From NCBI GenBank assembly GCA_902781245.1, contig CACZIP010000081.1:1-7995 (forward strand): DNA of 7,995 bases. Reading direction: 5' to 3'. This document shows positions 6,196 to 7,995 of the stretch, one piece after another. Made by a program: the position numbers and the translations under genes. The DNA comes from an uncultured Coriobacteriaceae bacterium (GTDB taxonomy: Bacteria > Actinomycetota > Coriobacteriia > Coriobacteriales > Eggerthellaceae). How positions within the stretch are numbered: the stretch's first letter is position 1; each line of letters begins with the position of its first letter. Under the pieces are notes generated by a model, which saw only the letters and a list, made by a program, of their open reading frames with translations, did not search any database and had not been told where the DNA came from.

Positions 6196-6223
6196 ACTAT
6201 GCTCGTATCGTACCGCTTGTCAA
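6196..6223 (-). promoter_or_regulatory. Sigma-70-type promoter for the muramidase gene
   Basis: On the minus strand a perfect -35 box TTGACA (6223-6218) is followed after 16 bases by CATAGT (6201-6196), which matches the -10 consensus at four of six positions. Transcription would start near 6189, giving a leader of about 50 bases before the TTG start. The promoter lies in the 144-base gap shared with the divergent nitroreductase gene, for which I see only weak promoter candidates. Confidence 0.5.
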
Positions 6224-6282
6224 CGAGTTTCGTTTATCGTGTCTTTAAACTATTACTAAAAACAACGATGATAGGTGGAACG

Positions 6283-7029
6283 ATGGACATCATTCAGGCA
6301 ATCGAAAAGCGTATTTCATGCCGTGCTTTCACCGACCAACAAGTCGAGCAGGAGAAGTTCGATGCACTTGTAGAAGAGGCTACGCGCATCAATGAAGAGA
6401 CGGGTCTGCATTTCCAGATCTTCGGTCCGCGCGCAGACGGCACGGTCATCAACATGAGCGACAAGATGTTTGCAGGCAATCCGCCATGCTATGCAGCGCT
6501 CGTGGCCAAGAAGGATCCGGTAGAGGAGGAGAAGCTCGGCTACTATGGCGAGAGGCTGGTGCTGTTTGCCGAGATGATGGGGCTTTCGACCTGTTGGGTT
6601 GCAGGCACATTCGACCGCGCGACGACGCGCGTCGATCTCGACGAAGGCGAGGTTCTGCACGACGTCATTCCAATTGGCTACGCCCCAGCGAAGATTCCGC
6701 TCAAGCAGCGCACGATCCGTGCCGGCATTCGCAGCCGCTCGAAAGCGCTTGACGATCTCTACCGTGGTCCTGTGCCGCTTGGCGATGCTCCCGAATGGAT
6801 TCAAGCATGTGTCGACGCAGTGTGGAAGGGTCCCTCGGCCATCAACGAGCAGCCGGTCGTGTTCGTCCAAGATGATGTCGATGGCCCCGTTCGCGCCGAA
6901 CTCATTCGCGTGAAGTCAGGGATGGAATACACTGATTTGGGCATTGCGAAATACCATTTTGCGGTTGTTGCCGATGCCTGTGGAGTCGCTGGTGCTTGGG
7001 AATGGGGCGTTGGTGGCACCTTCGCATAA
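6283..7029 (+). CDS. Nitroreductase-family flavoprotein (TM1586 type)
   Basis: A 248-residue protein of the nitroreductase superfamily, most like the putative TM1586-type nitroreductases, in which two half-domains form one FMN fold. Seen: the N-terminal MDIIQAIEKRISCRAFTDQQ (1-20) with the family's 'I..R.S.R.F' phosphate-binding pattern; GLSTCWVAGTFDR (100-112), the 'G..TCW..G' segment; IPIGYAP (129-135); a second-half signature GPSAINEQPV (183-192), corresponding to the 'PSA.N.QP' FMN motif; and DLGIAKYHF (218-226). The start is ATG 6283, preceded by AGGTGG; the upstream in-frame extension is not supported. It would reduce an unknown electrophilic or quinone-like substrate with NAD(P)H in the cytoplasm. 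The sirtuin gene follows after 55 bases on the same strand. Flavin oxidoreductases are known companions of SirTM operons, which suggests redox or oxidative-stress linkage; the substrate is unknown. Confidence 0.88.
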   Translation: MDIIQAIEKRISCRAFTDQQVEQEKFDALVEEATRINEETGLHFQIFGPRADGTVINMSDKMFAGNPPCYAALVAKKDPVEEEKLGYYGERLVLFAEMMGLSTCWVAGTFDRATTRVDLDEGEVLHDVIPIGYAPAKIPLKQRTIRAGIRSRSKALDDLYRGPVPLGDAPEWIQACVDAVWKGPSAINEQPVVFVQDDVDGPVRAELIRVKSGMEYTDLGIAKYHFAVVADACGVAGAWEWGVGGTFA

Positions 7030-7084
7030 CTCTCATGGTTCGGAACGATTGAAAGGTCAGTTGGGCATCTTGCGGGAGAACAAT

Positions 7085-7927
7085 ATGGATTATGAAAACG
7101 CCCTCCAGGAACTAAAGCGCGCCTTCGACGACGCCGACACAATCGTGGTTGGTGCAGGCGCAGGGCTCTCAACCGCTGCAGGATTTGTCTATGCAGGCGA
7201 ACGCTTCGAGAGGCTATTTCCCGACTTCATCGCTCAGTACGGATTTCGCGATATGTACTCGGCGGGTTTCTTCCCGTATAAAACGCCGGAAGAACTCTGG
7301 GCGTACTGGAGCCGTTATATCTGGCACAACCGTTACGAGCCAGCTCCTAAAGACACGTACGGGAAGCTGCTGCGTTTGCTGGACGGCAAAGACTATTTCG
7401 TCATCACCACGAACGTCGACCACCAGTTCCAGTTGGCTGGTTTTCCCAAGGATCGTCTTTTCTACACGCAAGGCGACTACGGCCTGTGGCAGTGCAGCGA
7501 ACCGTGCCACGATGAGACGTACGACAACTACGATACGGTGAAGCGCATGGTGGAGGAGCAACGCGACATGCGCGTCCCATCCGAGCTGGTGCCGTTCTGC
7601 CCCGTGTGCGGCAAGCCGATGTCCATGAACTTGCGCGCAGACGACATGTTCGTTGAAGACGCGGGTTGGCGGGCAGCCGCCGAGCGTTACCGCTCTTTCC
7701 TGGAGGCACATCAAACTGGCAAGGTGCTCTACCTCGAATTGGGTGTGGGCGGCAACACGCCAGTCATCATCAAGTATCCGTTCTGGCGCTACACGAACGC
7801 GAACCCGGATGCGACCTACGCATGTGTGAACTATGGCGAAGCGTATGCGCATGACTCGATCCGTTCCCGCTCGATCCTCATCGATGCCGATATCGATCGC
7901 GTCTTGAGTGATTTGCTAGAGCTTTAG
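7085..7927 (+). CDS. Class M sirtuin (SirTM), probable protein ADP-ribosyltransferase
   Basis: A 280-residue NAD-dependent sirtuin of the SirTM class, whose characterised members ADP-ribosylate a lipoylated GcvH-like protein rather than mainly deacylating lysines. Motifs seen: the NAD-binding VVGAGAGLSTAAGF (21-34); ITTNVDHQFQLAGF (107-120) with the catalytic Asn110; TQGDYGLWQCSEPC (128-141), where Gln129 stands where classical sirtuins have the catalytic His before Gly; a four-cysteine Zn site, Cys137, Cys141, Cys172 and Cys175 (CPVCG); NLRADDMFVEDAGW (182-195); and LYLELGVGGNTP (215-226). The Gln-for-His change and the 'NLR.D..FV' segment are typical of SirTM. The start is ATG 7085 with GGGAG 6 bases before it. 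It follows the nitroreductase gene after 55 bases, and the next gene starts 15 bases after its stop codon, which itself overlaps that gene's ribosome-binding site. No GcvH-like or lipoate ligase gene is visible here. Confidence 0.92.
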   Translation: MDYENALQELKRAFDDADTIVVGAGAGLSTAAGFVYAGERFERLFPDFIAQYGFRDMYSAGFFPYKTPEELWAYWSRYIWHNRYEPAPKDTYGKLLRLLDGKDYFVITTNVDHQFQLAGFPKDRLFYTQGDYGLWQCSEPCHDETYDNYDTVKRMVEEQRDMRVPSELVPFCPVCGKPMSMNLRADDMFVEDAGWRAAAERYRSFLEAHQTGKVLYLELGVGGNTPVIIKYPFWRYTNANPDATYACVNYGEAYAHDSIRSRSILIDADIDRVLSDLLEL

Positions 7928-7933
7928 GAGGGG
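7926..7933 (+). promoter_or_regulatory. Strong ribosome-binding site overlapping the sirtuin stop codon
   Basis: AGGAGGGG begins within the TAG stop of the sirtuin gene and lies 9 bases before an ATG at 7943. It supports a real, translationally coupled gene at the window's right edge. Confidence 0.7.
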
Positions 7934-7942
7934 TAGGCCAAC

Positions 7943-7995
7943 ATGGATCAAGCACGAAAAGTCGAACTTCTGAAAAGCCTCGTGAAAACGCTCTG
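7943..7995 (+). CDS. Start of a further operon gene, candidate macrodomain ADP-ribose hydrolase, cut by window edge
   Basis: Only 17 codons are present (MDQARKVELLKSLVKTL), too few to identify a family from sequence alone. The ATG has a strong AGGAGGGG site 9 bases upstream and follows the SirTM gene by 15 bases, so it is almost certainly expressed with it. In known SirTM operons the neighbour is a zinc-type macrodomain protein that removes the ADP-ribose added by the sirtuin. Such proteins often open with a charged helix of the 'LL..L' kind, as seen here. The functional label is therefore inference from context. Confidence 0.5.
   Translation, partial: MDQARKVELLKSLVKTL

Noticed and set aside
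6944..7084. Extension of the sirtuin frame upstream into the nitroreductase gene
   Set aside because: The ATG at 7085 has GGGAG at 6 bases, and the family's N-terminal helix starts there; the upstream part is a shadow of the nitroreductase end.

Overview
The window is a compact stretch of bacterial chromosome with moderate G+C, eight protein genes and no visible RNA genes, CRISPR arrays or mobile elements. Protein style and gene content (PucR-type regulators, SirTM sirtuin, SufS/SufE pair, cysteine-rich redox-like proteins) fit an anaerobic gut or oral actinobacterium of the Coriobacteriia (Eggerthellaceae-like). This is an inference from impression, not a database match.

Left two thirds (1-5188, all minus strand). 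In transcription order: a 531-residue PucR/CdaR-type regulator (3593-5188); a 515-residue cysteine-rich protein resembling the L-fucose/L-arabinose isomerase family (1936-3483); a 144-residue unknown protein whose C-terminal half looks distantly like an acyl carrier protein (1396-1830); a SufE-type sulfur acceptor (960-1379); and a SufS-type cysteine desulfurase cut by the window edge (1-933). No SufB, SufC or SufD is present, so the desulfurase pair may serve a dedicated sulfur-transfer job together with the two unusual proteins.

The most striking non-coding signal is a pair of matching palindromic sites, TTATTGTGC-N5-GCACAATAA at 5274-5296 and a diverged copy at 3593-3615. One lies upstream of the regulator and the other upstream of the isomerase-like gene. 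Each is centred exactly 63 bases upstream of a -10-like hexamer (TATACT, TATCCT) that lacks a good -35 box. This suggests that the regulator activates both itself and the sulfur operon.

Right third (5398-7995). A GH25 muramidase with an N-terminal membrane anchor or signal (minus strand) is divergent from a plus-strand operon. That operon encodes a TM1586-type nitroreductase (6283-7029), a class M sirtuin, SirTM (7085-7927), and the first 17 codons of a further gene (7943 onward). From the known organisation of SirTM operons, the last is a candidate macrodomain ADP-ribose hydrolase. This part probably deals with reversible protein ADP-ribosylation linked to redox or lipoyl-protein control, and has no obvious functional link to the left part.
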